The position numbers and the translations under genes were made by a program. Positions 1 through 8,577 of a DNA stretch of 61,168 nucleotides are shown here, in pieces. Source of the stretch: Spirochaetota bacterium (GTDB lineage: Bacteria; Spirochaetota; Spirochaetia; Treponematales; Treponemataceae); the NCBI GenBank assembly GCA_016285185.1, contig JAEEQG010000133.1, forward strand, positions 1 to 61,168, given 5' to 3'. Each line of letters starts with the position of its first letter. The first letter of the stretch is position 1. A model generated the notes under the pieces. That model ran no database searches. It had not been told where the DNA came from and saw nothing but the letters and a program-made list of their open reading frames with translations.

Positions 1-10
1 CGTTATTAAT

Positions 11-123
11 GCCCGGTGATTATTGTGAAGAGGCAATACCCGTTCCCATTCCGAACACGGAAGTCAAGCTCTTTTACGCCGATGATACTGCTGCAACAGT
101 GGGAAAGTAGGTAGTCGCCGGGC
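11..123 (+). rRNA. rrf: 5S ribosomal RNA
   Basis: Structural RNA of the large ribosomal subunit. The two ends pair (GCCCGG at the start with the closing CCGGGC), and the universally conserved internal block that includes CCCATTCCGAACACGG is present at about 46-61, as is the GGGAAAGTAGGT stretch near the 3' side. At about 113 bases it has the usual length. It probably ends an rRNA operon whose 16S and 23S genes lie left of the window. No strong terminator hairpin is visible between it and the next gene. Confidence 0.93.
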
Positions 124-206
124 TTCTTTATTTTTAAACTGTGTTTGATTAGAAAAAAATAATAACATTGACAAAAATAACTCATAATGCAAAAATTATA
201 AAAGAC

Positions 207-779
207 ATGAATGTGATAAAAAACTGTTTTTTTGTTTTCTCTTTTGCTTTTATTATTTGCTTTGCTTCCTGTTCGCTTAATTATGATATTGCAGGTAAAG
301 GTGCTGAAGAAAATCTGATACCGGAAATGATAATCAACAAAGCAGAATTTACCAGAATAAAAAATAGAAAAGAAATTTTATCTTTTACAGCAGATACACT
401 CGAACTATATAAGACTGATGATCTGATTTGCGGTGAAAACATTTATTTTTCAATATTCAATAATTCGATGAAAGTTATTACTGAAGGTTCTGCTAAATAT
501 TTTTCGGCAAATCAATATACTGAAATCTGTTATCTTATGAACAATGTCCAATTGAACAGCTATGATGAAGATTTTTATCTGACTGCTGAACGTTTGAAAT
601 GGAATGGGAAAACCGAACAGCTTGTAGCTGCGAAAGATGATATTGTAAACATACAAAAGGGTAAAAAGAAAGATTCAGAAGGTTCTTTTTCGGTTGATGG
701 TAAAGGCTTTGCCGCAAGCCTGTTCAGAAAAGAATTTTCATTTGACGGCAATGTTTCGGGATTTGTAGAGGCAAAATGA
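207..779 (+). CDS. lptC: LptC-like lipoprotein of the envelope lipid export system
   Basis: Predicted periplasmic component linking the inner-membrane ABC exporter to LptA. The 190-residue product starts with a hydrophobic signal segment (residues 5-20) ending in FASC, a plausible lipobox with the lipidated Cys at about residue 20. The rest is beta-rich, as in the LptC/OstA fold, and the repeated 'F-T-A-D-T-L-E-L' type strands fit. The call is supported by context: it overlaps by ATGA with an LptA-like gene, which in turn overlaps lptB. The ATG at 207 is chosen because it puts the signal peptide at the N terminus. An in-frame TTG at 168 is part of a TTGACA hexamer and is unlikely to be a start. 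Treponemes generally lack classical LPS, so the cargo may be another lipid or lipoglycan. Confidence 0.72.
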   Translation: MNVIKNCFFVFSFAFIICFASCSLNYDIAGKGAEENLIPEMIINKAEFTRIKNRKEILSFTADTLELYKTDDLICGENIYFSIFNNSMKVITEGSAKYFSANQYTEICYLMNNVQLNSYDEDFYLTAERLKWNGKTEQLVAAKDDIVNIQKGKKKDSEGSFSVDGKGFAASLFRKEFSFDGNVSGFVEAK

Positions 780-1408
780 GTATAAGAATTAAAATATTGA
801 TCGCATACTTTTTTGTTATAAGTATTATATACTCTTTTGGTGATGAAATTAAATTCTCATCTGAAAAAATGACAGCAAGAAATTTGGATGATCAAAACTA
901 TACGAAACTGGAACGTAACGCTTCGATAAAGACTGAAAGTATGGAGATTTTTGCTGATACAATAGAATTAAGCGGTGAAGAATACCGTATTGTAGAAGCA
1001 CAGAGTAATGTAAGAGGAAAGTATACAGAAGACGGATTTGATTTTACCTGTAACAAGCTTTATTATGACCGAAAAACAAAGATTGTAAAACTTGAAGGGG
1101 TTGTTCATCTTATAGATACAAAAAACAATGTTGATGCAAAAGCTCAAGTAATAGACTATAATCAGAATACTTGCGTTGCTGTAATGCAGATTTCAGTAGA
1201 GATTAAAAGCAAAGATGATTTTTGCACCGGTGCAATGGGCATATATCACAAAAACGAAAAAATACTGGAACTAACGGGAAGTCCTCAAATTCTCAGAGGT
1301 GATGACAAATTCCGAGCTCAGGAAATTGTTTTGGATATGGAAACAGAAGAAATAAAACTGGACGGTAAGGTCCGCGGAACGGTAACAGAAGATGGAACAA
1401 ACAACTGA
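776..1408 (+). CDS. lptA: LptA/OstA-like periplasmic lipid-transfer protein
   Basis: Predicted soluble or anchored periplasmic bridge protein of the Lpt type, 210 residues. It opens with a signal-like hydrophobic segment (residues 4-21). Two OstA-type beta-jellyroll stretches follow: about residues 28-110, where 'F-A-D-T-I-E-L-S' and 'C-N-K-L-Y-Y-D' read like typical OstA strands, and about residues 110-200, ending in 'F-R-A-Q-E-I-V-L-D'. The start ATG overlaps the lptC stop (ATGA), and its own 3' end overlaps lptB by 17 bases, so the three genes look translationally coupled. Similarity at this level cannot tell LptA from other OstA-domain proteins; the neighbours decide the call. Confidence 0.75.
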   Translation: MSIRIKILIAYFFVISIIYSFGDEIKFSSEKMTARNLDDQNYTKLERNASIKTESMEIFADTIELSGEEYRIVEAQSNVRGKYTEDGFDFTCNKLYYDRKTKIVKLEGVVHLIDTKNNVDAKAQVIDYNQNTCVAVMQISVEIKSKDDFCTGAMGIYHKNEKILELTGSPQILRGDDKFRAQEIVLDMETEEIKLDGKVRGTVTEDGTNN

Positions 1409-2141
1409 CAGCAATATTGGTGAGTTACGGGTAACCAGCCTTTATAAGAGTTTTGGCAAAAAAGTGGCAGTCCGCGGTATTGATTTTTCTATGCATACTG
1501 GTGAAGTTCTCGGTTTGCTGGGGCCGAATGGCGCAGGCAAGACAACAACATTTTATATGATAGTAGGTTTTTACCGACCGACAAGTGGTGATGTATTTTG
1601 TGATTCTGTATGTATTTCCAAGTACCCGATGTATAAACGGGCTCGTATGGGTATTAGTTATCTCCCGCAGGAAGCATCTGTATTCAGAAAGCTCACAGTT
1701 GAGGAAAACATTCGTGCCATCCTTGAAACGAGAATGGATTTGAGTCATAAAGCAAAAAAACAAAAGCTTGAACAACTGATAGAAGAATTTTCAATTGGAC
1801 ATATCCGAAAACAAATGGCTTATACGCTATCGGGAGGTGAAAGACGCCGTACGGAAATAGCTCGTTCTCTTGCAATTGAGCCTAAATTTCTGTTACTTGA
1901 TGAGCCTTTCGCAGGAATAGATCCAATTGCTGTAGCCGATATTAAGGCAATGATAAGGCTGCTCGCACAAAGGAACATTGGTGTTTTGATAACTGATCAT
2001 AATGTCCGTGATACTTTGGAAATTACAGATCGAGGAATAATCATAAGTACCGGTGAGATAGTAGTCCAAGGAAACAAAGATGATATTTTGAATTCTCCTG
2101 TAGCAAGAAAACTATATCTCGGTGAAGAATTCAAAATGTAA
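1392..2141 (+). CDS. lptB: LptB ABC transporter ATP-binding protein
   Basis: Cytoplasmic ATPase that powers extraction of the envelope lipid from the inner membrane. All ABC motifs are intact: Walker A GPNGAGKT at residues 44-51, Q-loop in 'LPQEAS' near 91-96, signature LSGGE at 146-150, Walker B LLLDE at 167-171 and the switch His at 203 in TDHN. The sequence between Q-loop and signature ('SVFRKLTVEENI') is characteristic of LptB rather than other ABC ATPases. Length is 249 residues against about 240 for the family. The start lies inside lptA (17-base overlap). The permease genes lptF and lptG are not in this window. Confidence 0.95.
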   Translation: MEQTTDSNIGELRVTSLYKSFGKKVAVRGIDFSMHTGEVLGLLGPNGAGKTTTFYMIVGFYRPTSGDVFCDSVCISKYPMYKRARMGISYLPQEASVFRKLTVEENIRAILETRMDLSHKAKKQKLEQLIEEFSIGHIRKQMAYTLSGGERRRTEIARSLAIEPKFLLLDEPFAGIDPIAVADIKAMIRLLAQRNIGVLITDHNVRDTLEITDRGIIISTGEIVVQGNKDDILNSPVARKLYLGEEFKM

Positions 2142-2169
2142 TTTTTTCAAAAAAACACAGATATAGTCT

Positions 2170-2197
2170 TTCACAAAAAAACGTTTTTTTATAGAAT
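2170..2197 (+). promoter_or_regulatory. Likely sigma-70 promoter of pfp
   Basis: TTCACA (2170-2175), 16 bases, TAGAAT (2192-2197), about 35 bases before the pfp ribosome binding site AGGAGA. The spacer contains a perfect palindrome of seven A, CG, seven T (2175-2190), which should be strongly curved. Confidence 0.5.
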
Positions 2198-2239
2198 ATG
2201 TGCAGTTAATAACTACTAAAAAATATTTTAGGAGAAAAT

Positions 2240-3895
2240 ATGTCTATTTCAGCATTACAAAAGGCAAGATATGAATATCAGCCTAAAGTACCTTCAATTT
2301 TAACACAGGATTTGGAAACAATCGCTGTAGAATTCGGTAAAAACACTGAATCAGTTGCAGATCAGGCAGATTTAAAGGCATTGTTTGCTAATACATATGG
2401 CAAGCCTCTTTTGAATTTTGTAAAAGGCAAAAATGCCGATGTAAAAAAGCAGATTAAGGTTGGCGTTATTCTTTCCGGTGGCCAGGCTCCGGGTGGACAC
2501 AACGTTATTGCTGGTCTTTATGACGGTATAAAAAAAGGTAACAAAAACTCGAAATTGTACGGTTTCCTCGGTGGTCCGTCAGGTCTTATTGACTGCCAGT
2601 ACAAAGAAATTACCGATGATTTTATGGATGCCTACAGAAATACAGGTGGATTTGATATTATCGGTTCAGGAAGAACAAAAATTGAAACACCTGAACAGTA
2701 TGCGGCATCAATTGCAACCGCCAAAAAACTTGATTTAGACGCAATTGTAATCATTGGTGGTGATGATTCTAATACAAATGCTGCTCTTCTTGCTGAAGAA
2801 ATGATTAAAGCTGGCTGTAAGACACATGTTATCGGTTGTCCTAAAACAATCGATGGTGACTTAAAGAATGAGATGATTGAAACATCTTTTGGTTTTGATA
2901 CAGCATGTAAAACATATTCTGAACTTATCGGAAACATCGAACGTGATGCTAACTCAGCAAAAAAATACTGGCATTTTATAAAACTGATGGGGCGTTCTGC
3001 TTCTCACATTGCTCTTGAATGTGAACTTCAGACACAGGCGAATATCTGTCTGATTTCAGAAGAAGTTGAAGCAAAAAAAATGACTCTCCGTCAGATTACT
3101 GACGATATTTGTAAAGTAATTGCAAAACGTGCTGAAACAGCAGGTAACTTTGGTGTTATTCTTATTCCGGAAGGCTTGGTTGAATTCATTCCTGAAATGA
3201 AGTCTCTTATTGCTGAATTGAATGACAAGATGGCACAGAAAGAAGCAGAATTCAATGCATTGACAGATTTTGCCTCAAAGAAGAACTGGCTCAAATCAAA
3301 TCTTTCAGCTGCTGCATTTGCAACTTTTGAAACTTTGCCTGAAGCAATTGCCTCTCAGTTCCTGGCAGACCGTGATCCCCATGGAAACGTTCAGGTTAGC
3401 CGCATTGACACAGAAAAGCTTCTTGCACTTACAGTTGAAAAACGTCTTGCAGAAATGAAAAAAGAAGGAACATACAAGGGAAAATTCAGCTCATACTGTC
3501 ACTTCTTTGGCTATGAAGGTCGCTGTGCATTCCCGTCAAACTTTGATGCTGATTATTGTTATTCATTAGGCTTTACGGCATTTTTGCTTATAGCTTCCGG
3601 TGTAACAGGTTATCTTTCTTCTGTACGTAATCTTACAGCACCAGCAAAGGACTGGGTTGCCGGTGGTGTTCCACTCACAATGATGATGAATATGGAACAA
3701 CGTCACGGTACCAAAAAGCCTGTTATTAAAAAGGCACTTGTTGAACTTGATGGCAAACCGTTCAAAGAATATGCAAAAAACCGCGACAAATGGGCTGTAG
3801 AAACCTCATTCCTGTTCCCGGGTGCAATCCAGTACTATGGACCGTCTGAAGTCTGCGATCAGACAACAAAAACTCTCCAGTTGGAGAAAAAATAA
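2240..3895 (+). CDS. pfp: Diphosphate--fructose-6-phosphate 1-phosphotransferase
   Basis: Cytoplasmic PPi-dependent phosphofructokinase, which reversibly converts fructose 6-phosphate and PPi to fructose 1,6-bisphosphate and Pi. The 551-residue length matches the long (plant-beta/Borrelia-type) class, not the 320-residue ATP enzymes. Key motifs: GGxxxG-rich donor loop near 80-86, GGDDSN at 173-178 (the second Asp after GGD is the hallmark of PPi use where ATP enzymes carry Gly), PKTIDGDL at 201-208 with the catalytic Asp, and MGRSASH at 250-256 for substrate binding. The start is supported by AGGAGA 7 bases upstream. It stands alone, with its own promoter and a strong terminator behind it, and probably carries the main glycolytic flux. 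Confidence 0.95.
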   Translation: MSISALQKARYEYQPKVPSILTQDLETIAVEFGKNTESVADQADLKALFANTYGKPLLNFVKGKNADVKKQIKVGVILSGGQAPGGHNVIAGLYDGIKKGNKNSKLYGFLGGPSGLIDCQYKEITDDFMDAYRNTGGFDIIGSGRTKIETPEQYAASIATAKKLDLDAIVIIGGDDSNTNAALLAEEMIKAGCKTHVIGCPKTIDGDLKNEMIETSFGFDTACKTYSELIGNIERDANSAKKYWHFIKLMGRSASHIALECELQTQANICLISEEVEAKKMTLRQITDDICKVIAKRAETAGNFGVILIPEGLVEFIPEMKSLIAELNDKMAQKEAEFNALTDFASKKNWLKSNLSAAAFATFETLPEAIASQFLADRDPHGNVQVSRIDTEKLLALTVEKRLAEMKKEGTYKGKFSSYCHFFGYEGRCAFPSNFDADYCYSLGFTAFLLIASGVTGYLSSVRNLTAPAKDWVAGGVPLTMMMNMEQRHGTKKPVIKKALVELDGKPFKEYAKNRDKWAVETSFLFPGAIQYYGPSEVCDQTTKTLQLEKK

Positions 3896-3941
3896 TGCAT
3901 ATATGGGTGTGATGCCGAATGGCAGTACATCTCTTATGTAT

Positions 3942-3979
3942 AAAAAAAACAGGTACATTGGCATGTACCTGTTTTTTTT
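3942..3979. terminator. Bidirectional intrinsic terminator
   Basis: A 10-bp perfect stem (ACAGGTACAT at 3949-3958 with its complement at 3963-3972) and a TGGC loop, flanked by a run of A on the left and T on the right. It can end pfp on the plus strand and the converging minus-strand operon at 4006. Confidence 0.9.
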
Positions 3980-4005
3980 ATGTTATTAAGTTTTTAGACT
4001 ATGTT

Positions 4006-4722
4006 TTATTCGACTATTATTTTTGAGACGACTTTCCCATCTCTTGTATAACCCCTTTCAGGATTATTTTTGTCTATTAATACGTTTATCCCGTTGTAAA
4101 AATTATAGTAGTGTACACCACGTGGCAGTGGAAGATCCAACTGGTATTTTCCTGGTGAAACTTCTTTCATATAATACATATAAGAATCCCAGTTGTTGAA
4201 TGAACCTGCAAGACGGATTTCCTGGCCGCGTGAACCGTAGTAAATAAAACTGACTGTTCCCGAGGGCTTTTTTTCAGTTGTATCAGGTGCTTTGTTTGTA
4301 ATCTTGATTACCGAAAGTTGTGCATTTGTCTTTGGATCATATACCTTCAGCGGGTTTGTGGGATCGGTTGTCCAAAGACCATCAATTACAAGTCTGTATG
4401 AAATACTGTCCAATTCTTTTGGAAATTCACTTATATAGAAAAGTACGGAATCTACAGGATCATCGTCAGCTTCATAAATAGGAAGGCGTGAAAAAGGATG
4501 GATGATTCTGAAGTTTTCATAATCAAATGCAATTCCGACGAATCTTGCTGATTTATCAGCTGTAAAAACAATGTAATTATCATTGATATAAGGACTCTGT
4601 ACGTTATGAATTTGGTTAATGACCTTTTCTCTTGCGAATTGTTTTAATCCGTTAGCGGGTTCTGATGCAAAAAGCAGAAATGAAAAACCCAAAAATAAAA
4701 CCAGTAATATGTTTTTTTTCAT
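4006..4722 (-). CDS. Exported protein with glycogen-binding (CBM48/AMPK-type) domain
   Basis: A 238-residue protein of unknown exact role. An N-terminal signal peptide (MKKN, then a hydrophobic stretch ending near FASEP, residues 1-22) points to export. A middle domain of about 50-130 residues has a beta-sandwich look. The C-terminal third (about residues 155-235) carries the pattern of an early-set or glycogen-binding domain: 'V-S-F-I-Y-Y-G', 'I-R-L-A-G-S-F-N-N-W' and 'G-V-H-Y-Y-N-F', as in AMPK-beta and CBM48. The start at 4722 is favoured over longer forms because it has AGGAT just upstream and gives a clean signal peptide. It is the last gene of a long minus-strand run. It may bind a polysaccharide or simply be an envelope protein; no catalytic motif is visible. 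Confidence 0.7.
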   Translation of the reverse strand: MKKNILLVLFLGFSFLLFASEPANGLKQFAREKVINQIHNVQSPYINDNYIVFTADKSARFVGIAFDYENFRIIHPFSRLPIYEADDDPVDSVLFYISEFPKELDSISYRLVIDGLWTTDPTNPLKVYDPKTNAQLSVIKITNKAPDTTEKKPSGTVSFIYYGSRGQEIRLAGSFNNWDSYMYYMKEVSPGKYQLDLPLPRGVHYYNFYNGINVLIDKNNPERGYTRDGKVVSKIIVE

Positions 4723-4804
4723 GTATATCCTGCACAAAAATAGATTAATCTGACTTTTTATGTATCGGAATAAAACAGTAAAAAGTAAAGATTTCAGTAC
4801 GTTT

Positions 4805-5392
4805 TTATGGTTTATTGCAGGGAAAGGATAATCTGTTTTTACTGTTGATTTTATGTTCCTGCAAAAAGGAATAAAAGCGGGGTTCAATGTTTTCCGCAGG
4901 TACATTACATTTTTCTAATATACTCATAAGTGTTGCACGATTCCGTTCGACAACTGAAGGTTCGTTTGAATGTGAAAGAATTTCGGCTTCAAAAAATTGT
5001 CCGATATCGTCAACTGATACAAGTTCAATATGGCAGTTTTGGGTATAATAGTTTTTGGATATTTTTGTTTTAGTGCTTTGTAGACAAAAACCGGCTTGGT
5101 TCAAAAACAATTCAAATGCTGATTTGTCCGATATTTGGAATTCATTTTCGCTGTTTATTTCCATTCCGTCAGAAACGGTTTTTGTTTTGATAGTCACGTA
5201 CAATGTGTTTTTTTCTGTGTTTGTTTCAGATATAAGTCTTTCTTCTCGAACCCTTATCTTTAGGTTACGATCTTTATTGTACCAGTATACGTCAGATTTA
5301 AATGATTCGCCCTTATAATCGGCAAAAGAGGATAGTATTTGCTCTGTTTCAGACGGATTATCCAGCCAGGCTTTTATTTCTATTTCGAACAT
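4805..5392 (-). CDS. CYTH-domain protein (class IV adenylyl cyclase / triphosphatase family)
   Basis: CYTH proteins form a beta-tunnel that binds a triphosphate and two metal ions; members are class IV adenylyl cyclases, thiamine triphosphatases or inorganic triphosphatases. The signature ExExK is at the very N terminus (E3, E5, K7). Basic residues follow in 'N-L-K-I-R-V-R-E-E-R', then 'Y-V-T-I-K', 'E-N-E-F' and a late acidic strand 'G-Q-F-F-E-A-E-I', in the order expected. The 195-residue length is normal. The start is 3 bases after the stop of the DHH gene, with no clear ribosome binding site, so it is probably translated by coupling. The reaction cannot be chosen from sequence alone; see the finding on the PPi/polyphosphate neighbourhood. 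Confidence 0.8.
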   Translation of the reverse strand: MFEIEIKAWLDNPSETEQILSSFADYKGESFKSDVYWYNKDRNLKIRVREERLISETNTEKNTLYVTIKTKTVSDGMEINSENEFQISDKSAFELFLNQAGFCLQSTKTKISKNYYTQNCHIELVSVDDIGQFFEAEILSHSNEPSVVERNRATLMSILEKCNVPAENIEPRFYSFLQEHKINSKNRLSFPCNKP

Positions 5393-5395
5393 CAG

Positions 5396-6322
5396 TTAAA
5401 AAACGAAGAATCTCTTTTTCTTTTTTGTAAGTTTTTTTGCGATAGCTTTTATTGTTTTATCAGCTTCGTAATATGAAACCTGACATGTTCCAACCTGTTT
5501 GTGACCACCGCCTCCGTAAGCGGAACAAATTTCTCCGATATCAGCTGTGCAGCTTCTGTTCAAAATGCTGTAACCGATTGCAATAGAAACATTCTGTTTA
5601 TTTCTGCCGTCAACAATCCACATGGAAACATTCTGTTCAGGATAAAGACTGTAAATGTAAAAACGGTTGCCGGCATTGATTGTGTTTACACCGCGCAGGT
5701 CTGTTATTATCAGGTTCTTTTCAATACGTGTATGTTCTTTCAGCATTTTGTCAAACAGGGCTGTCTGTTCGTTGTAACACAAAAGACGTTCTTTTACGTC
5801 AGGAAGTTGAAGGATTTCTTCCGGTGTTTTTATTGCACACTCTGCAAGAAGATTTTCCATGAGTTTGAGATTTGAGATAGTAAATTCGCGAAAACGTCCA
5901 AGTCCGGTTCTCGGATCCATCAAAAATCCTAAAAGGATTCCGCCTGTAGGATTATGGATTTCTTCGAGAGTAAGATTACCGGAATCAACTTTGTCGCAGG
6001 CTTCTACAAGAGATTTGAAATGTGGCAGTTTTTCGTTGCCGTTATAGTAGTCAAAAATAACACGGGCGCATGATGGTGCAAGTTCCCGTTTACCGGGAAC
6101 ATCAGAGCGTTTTATTTTGATTTCGGAAGAGTGATGGTCAAACCACATTCCGCAACCGTCAAGGTAAGGTACGTTTGCCAGAACATCATTGGAAGAAATT
6201 TCAAAATTACCGTCCTGTATGTCTTTGGGATGTACAAATGTCCAGGTATCAATAATGTGAAGAACTTTTAAAAGAGCTCCACAAACCAAACCGTCAAAAT
6301 CAGAACGAGTAACCAGCCTCAT
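5396..6322 (-). CDS. DHH-family phosphoesterase
   Basis: A 308-residue two-domain phosphoesterase. The N-terminal DHH domain shows 'T-R-S-D-F-D-G-L' at residues 5-12 (metal ligands) and F-D-H-H at about 63-66. The C-terminal DHHA1-type substrate domain has the Gly-rich 'A-Y-G-G-G-G-H-K-Q-V-G' loop near 280. Family members are exopolyphosphatases, nano-RNases (NrnA), RecJ or cyclic-dinucleotide hydrolases; the size and motif layout exclude RecJ. The ATG at 6322 is preferred over one four codons upstream because GGAG sits at the right distance before it. It is followed by the CYTH and glycogen-binding genes in one transcript. Exact substrate unknown. Confidence 0.82.
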   Translation of the reverse strand: MRLVTRSDFDGLVCGALLKVLHIIDTWTFVHPKDIQDGNFEISSNDVLANVPYLDGCGMWFDHHSSEIKIKRSDVPGKRELAPSCARVIFDYYNGNEKLPHFKSLVEACDKVDSGNLTLEEIHNPTGGILLGFLMDPRTGLGRFREFTISNLKLMENLLAECAIKTPEEILQLPDVKERLLCYNEQTALFDKMLKEHTRIEKNLIITDLRGVNTINAGNRFYIYSLYPEQNVSMWIVDGRNKQNVSIAIGYSILNRSCTADIGEICSAYGGGGHKQVGTCQVSYYEADKTIKAIAKKLTKKKKRFFVF

Positions 6323-6410
6323 GTTTTTCTCCATAGAACTTAAAATAATATGTGTTATTATATGATAATACAGTTTTTTAAAATCGACAATAGATACTGT
6401 TGGTATATCG

Positions 6411-7826
6411 TTACAAACTGTTAAAAAATAACTTGAGACTGTTAATCTGATCGCATATTCTTTCGTGCGCCGGGCCGCCTGTTGTCTTTCTGGCAGCTAC
6501 ACAAAAAGCCGGTTTTAAGCGTTCAAAAACGTCATTTTCAATCAAGGGTGAGATTTTTTTCAGGTCTTCAAGTGACATATCTTCAAGATTTTTACCGGCT
6601 TCTATACCAGCCCTTACTGCAGATGCAGCAACACCGTGGGCAGTTCTAAAAGGCATCCCTTTGCAGACAAGATAATCTGCAAGGTCTGTTGCATTTGCGT
6701 AACCTCCTGTACAGGAGTCGCTCATTCTCTTTGTATTCCATTCTGCAGAACCAATCATGTAGTTAAAGATTTTTGTACATGAAAAAACCGTGTCATAGGC
6801 ATCAAAAAGACTCTGCTTGTCTTCCTGCATATCGCGGTTATATGAAAGTGGAAGTCCTTTCATCATAGTAAGGAGTGCAATCAAGTCGCCGTACACTTTG
6901 CCGGTTCTGCCACGGATAAGTTCTGCAAAGTCCGGATTTTTCTTTTGCGGCATAATACTTGAACCGGTAGACCATTTTTCGGAAAGATTTATAAATTTGA
7001 ATTCTTCTGTTGACCAGATTACAACTTCTTCACAAAAGCGTGAAAGATGCATCTGAAGGAGCGAAAAACATGAAACAAATTCTATGCAGTAATCGCGGTC
7101 AGCTACAGTATCAAGGGAGTTTGCTGTTACACCTGAAAAACCCAGTGATTCAGCAGTCATCTCCCTGTTCAGTGGAAGACCGCTGCCAGCAAGCGCACCT
7201 GCTCCGAGCGGGGACAAATCTATTCGTTTTAACGCATCTTCAAGACGTTCATAATCGCGTTTAAGCATTTGGCACCAGGCGCACAAATGCTGGCCCAATG
7301 TAACCGGCTGTGCGCGTTGCATATGCGTGTAGCCGGAAAGCAGAGAATCCGTGTGCTTTTCCGCGATTGAAACGAGCGTCTGCATAAGGTTTGCGATTTC
7401 TTTCTGCAAGTCGGGTATTATGCGTTTGAGGTACAGTCTTTCATCAAGTGCAATCTGATCATTACGGCTTCTGCCTGTATGAACTTTACGTCCTACATCT
7501 CCTAATCTGTCTGTTAAAACGCCTTCAATAAAAGAATGTATATCTTCCGCGTCAGTGTCGATTTTCAGTTTGCCGGAGGCAATGTCATCGGAAATAACAC
7601 CTAGTTCTTTTACAATGGAATCCGCCTCGTTCTGTGGAATAATACCTGTTTTGCCGAGCATAGTTGCATGTGCAATACTGCCTTTTATGTCATCAAAGCA
7701 CATCCGGGCATCTGTATGGATAGAAGTTTCAAATGCAACTGCTGCTTGATCCGGTCCTTCCTTAAAGCGTCCGTGCCACAGTGCGGCATGATTTCCACCG
7801 TCAACGGCAGTTTTTTTAGAGTTCAT
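6411..7826 (-). CDS. argH: Argininosuccinate lyase
   Basis: Last step of arginine synthesis: splits argininosuccinate into arginine and fumarate in the cytoplasm. The family signature G-S-S-I-M-P-Q-K-K-N-P is intact (catalytic Ser loop), as are 'H-T-G-R-S-R-N-D-Q' and 'S-G-Y-T-H-M-Q-R-A-Q-P'. The product is 471 residues, the usual size. The ATG at 7826 has a strong AGGGAGGA site 6 bases upstream, so longer readings are not needed. It sits 11 bases after an SH3-like lipoprotein gene and has no other arginine genes beside it. Its presence suggests at least partial amino acid self-sufficiency, unlike T. pallidum. Confidence 0.96.
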   Translation of the reverse strand: MNSKKTAVDGGNHAALWHGRFKEGPDQAAVAFETSIHTDARMCFDDIKGSIAHATMLGKTGIIPQNEADSIVKELGVISDDIASGKLKIDTDAEDIHSFIEGVLTDRLGDVGRKVHTGRSRNDQIALDERLYLKRIIPDLQKEIANLMQTLVSIAEKHTDSLLSGYTHMQRAQPVTLGQHLCAWCQMLKRDYERLEDALKRIDLSPLGAGALAGSGLPLNREMTAESLGFSGVTANSLDTVADRDYCIEFVSCFSLLQMHLSRFCEEVVIWSTEEFKFINLSEKWSTGSSIMPQKKNPDFAELIRGRTGKVYGDLIALLTMMKGLPLSYNRDMQEDKQSLFDAYDTVFSCTKIFNYMIGSAEWNTKRMSDSCTGGYANATDLADYLVCKGMPFRTAHGVAASAVRAGIEAGKNLEDMSLEDLKKISPLIENDVFERLKPAFCVAARKTTGGPAHERICDQINSLKLFFNSL

Positions 7827-7837
7827 TTTTATCCTCC

Positions 7838-8194
7838 CTAGTCCAAAGTCAGAGCTGCCCGCTCTGCTTTTTTTTGATTCGAGTAAACATTTAAAACTTT
7901 TTCGGGCATCCATCCCTTTTCAAAATTGTACCATAAGTCTTTGGCATTGATTATTTGTCTGCCTTTTACTTCCAGCGTGTCACCCCTGCGAGCATATCCT
8001 TCTACTTCAGAGTTTTCTGAAGGATTTTTGTAAAACGGAGTATAAGGGGATGCAACGACAGCCCACTCATTTGTATGGAACAGACTATCTTCCGGCAGAA
8101 TTATTTCTTCTTCTGTTTTTTTCATGAAACAACCTGAAAAAAAAGTTGTAATTATTATGAAAAATACAAAAATTAATGTTGCTTTTTTTGCCAT
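7838..8194 (-). CDS. Small lipoprotein with an SH3-like domain
   Basis: 118-residue protein, function unknown. It has a lipoprotein signal: basic N terminus, hydrophobic residues 5-19 and the lipobox F-S-G-C with Cys at about 21. Residues about 45-105 read like a bacterial SH3 domain: 'A-S-P-Y-T-P-F-Y-K-N-P' followed by 'Y-A-R-R-G-D-T-L-E-V' and 'W-Y-N-F-E-K-G-W-M'. Such domains often contact peptidoglycan or partner proteins at the envelope. It overlaps the Nudix gene upstream by 22 bases and precedes argH by 11 bases, so it lies in the same transcript. Confidence 0.7.
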   Translation of the reverse strand: MAKKATLIFVFFIIITTFFSGCFMKKTEEEIILPEDSLFHTNEWAVVASPYTPFYKNPSENSEVEGYARRGDTLEVKGRQIINAKDLWYNFEKGWMPEKVLNVYSNQKKAERAALTLD

Positions 8195-8574
8195 TTTTTT
8201 ATCTCCGGAATAAGTAGTGAATCAGAATCGACAAACGATATCGTTTCTATTTCTTCCAAACTGGCCCACTTTACTTCGGTGTGTTCTGATAAAACCCATG
8301 AGTAATCATCTTCTGGAAAAATGACCTCATAGGCATGGAGCGCAATTGGTTTTCCCTTGTGAAAAAACTCTGCTTCGGCAATCAGATTGCCTACTGTAAT
8401 CGGAACACCGAATTCTTCCATATATTCTCTGACAAGAGCTTGTTGGTATGTCTCGTTTTCTTCAACTTTGCCTCCGGGAAATTCCCATCTGCTTCCCATA
8501 TCACCTACGGGAAGCCTTCTGGCTATAAAGAACAGAGAATCAGAATAAACTATACCTGCAACAGAGTGTTTCAT
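8173..8574 (-). CDS. Nudix hydrolase (MutT-like)
   Basis: A 133-residue Mg-dependent hydrolase of nucleoside diphosphate-X compounds. The Nudix box GX5EX7REXXEEXG is complete: it starts at 'G-G-K-V-E-E-N-E' (near residue 34) and runs to 'R-E-Y-M-E-E-F-G-V'. Small size, the 'W-E-F-P-G-G-K' lead-in and the 'A-L-H-A-Y-E-V' strand resemble MutT/8-oxo-dGTPase members, but substrate cannot be fixed. The start is 3 bases after the stop of the preceding membrane-protein gene; its end overlaps the SH3-like lipoprotein gene. Confidence 0.88.
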   Translation of the reverse strand: MKHSVAGIVYSDSLFFIARRLPVGDMGSRWEFPGGKVEENETYQQALVREYMEEFGVPITVGNLIAEAEFFHKGKPIALHAYEVIFPEDDYSWVLSEHTEVKWASLEEIETISFVDSDSLLIPEIKKWQKKQH

Positions 8575-8577
8575 ATT

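Noticed and set aside
168-206. TTG at 168 as start of the LptC-like gene
   Set aside because: It is part of TTGACA and would put 13 polar residues before the signal peptide; the ATG at 207 gives a proper lipoprotein signal.
2175-2190. Seven A, CG, seven T as a terminator of lptB
   Set aside because: The stem would be only A-T pairs with no loop; it fits better as a curved promoter spacer.
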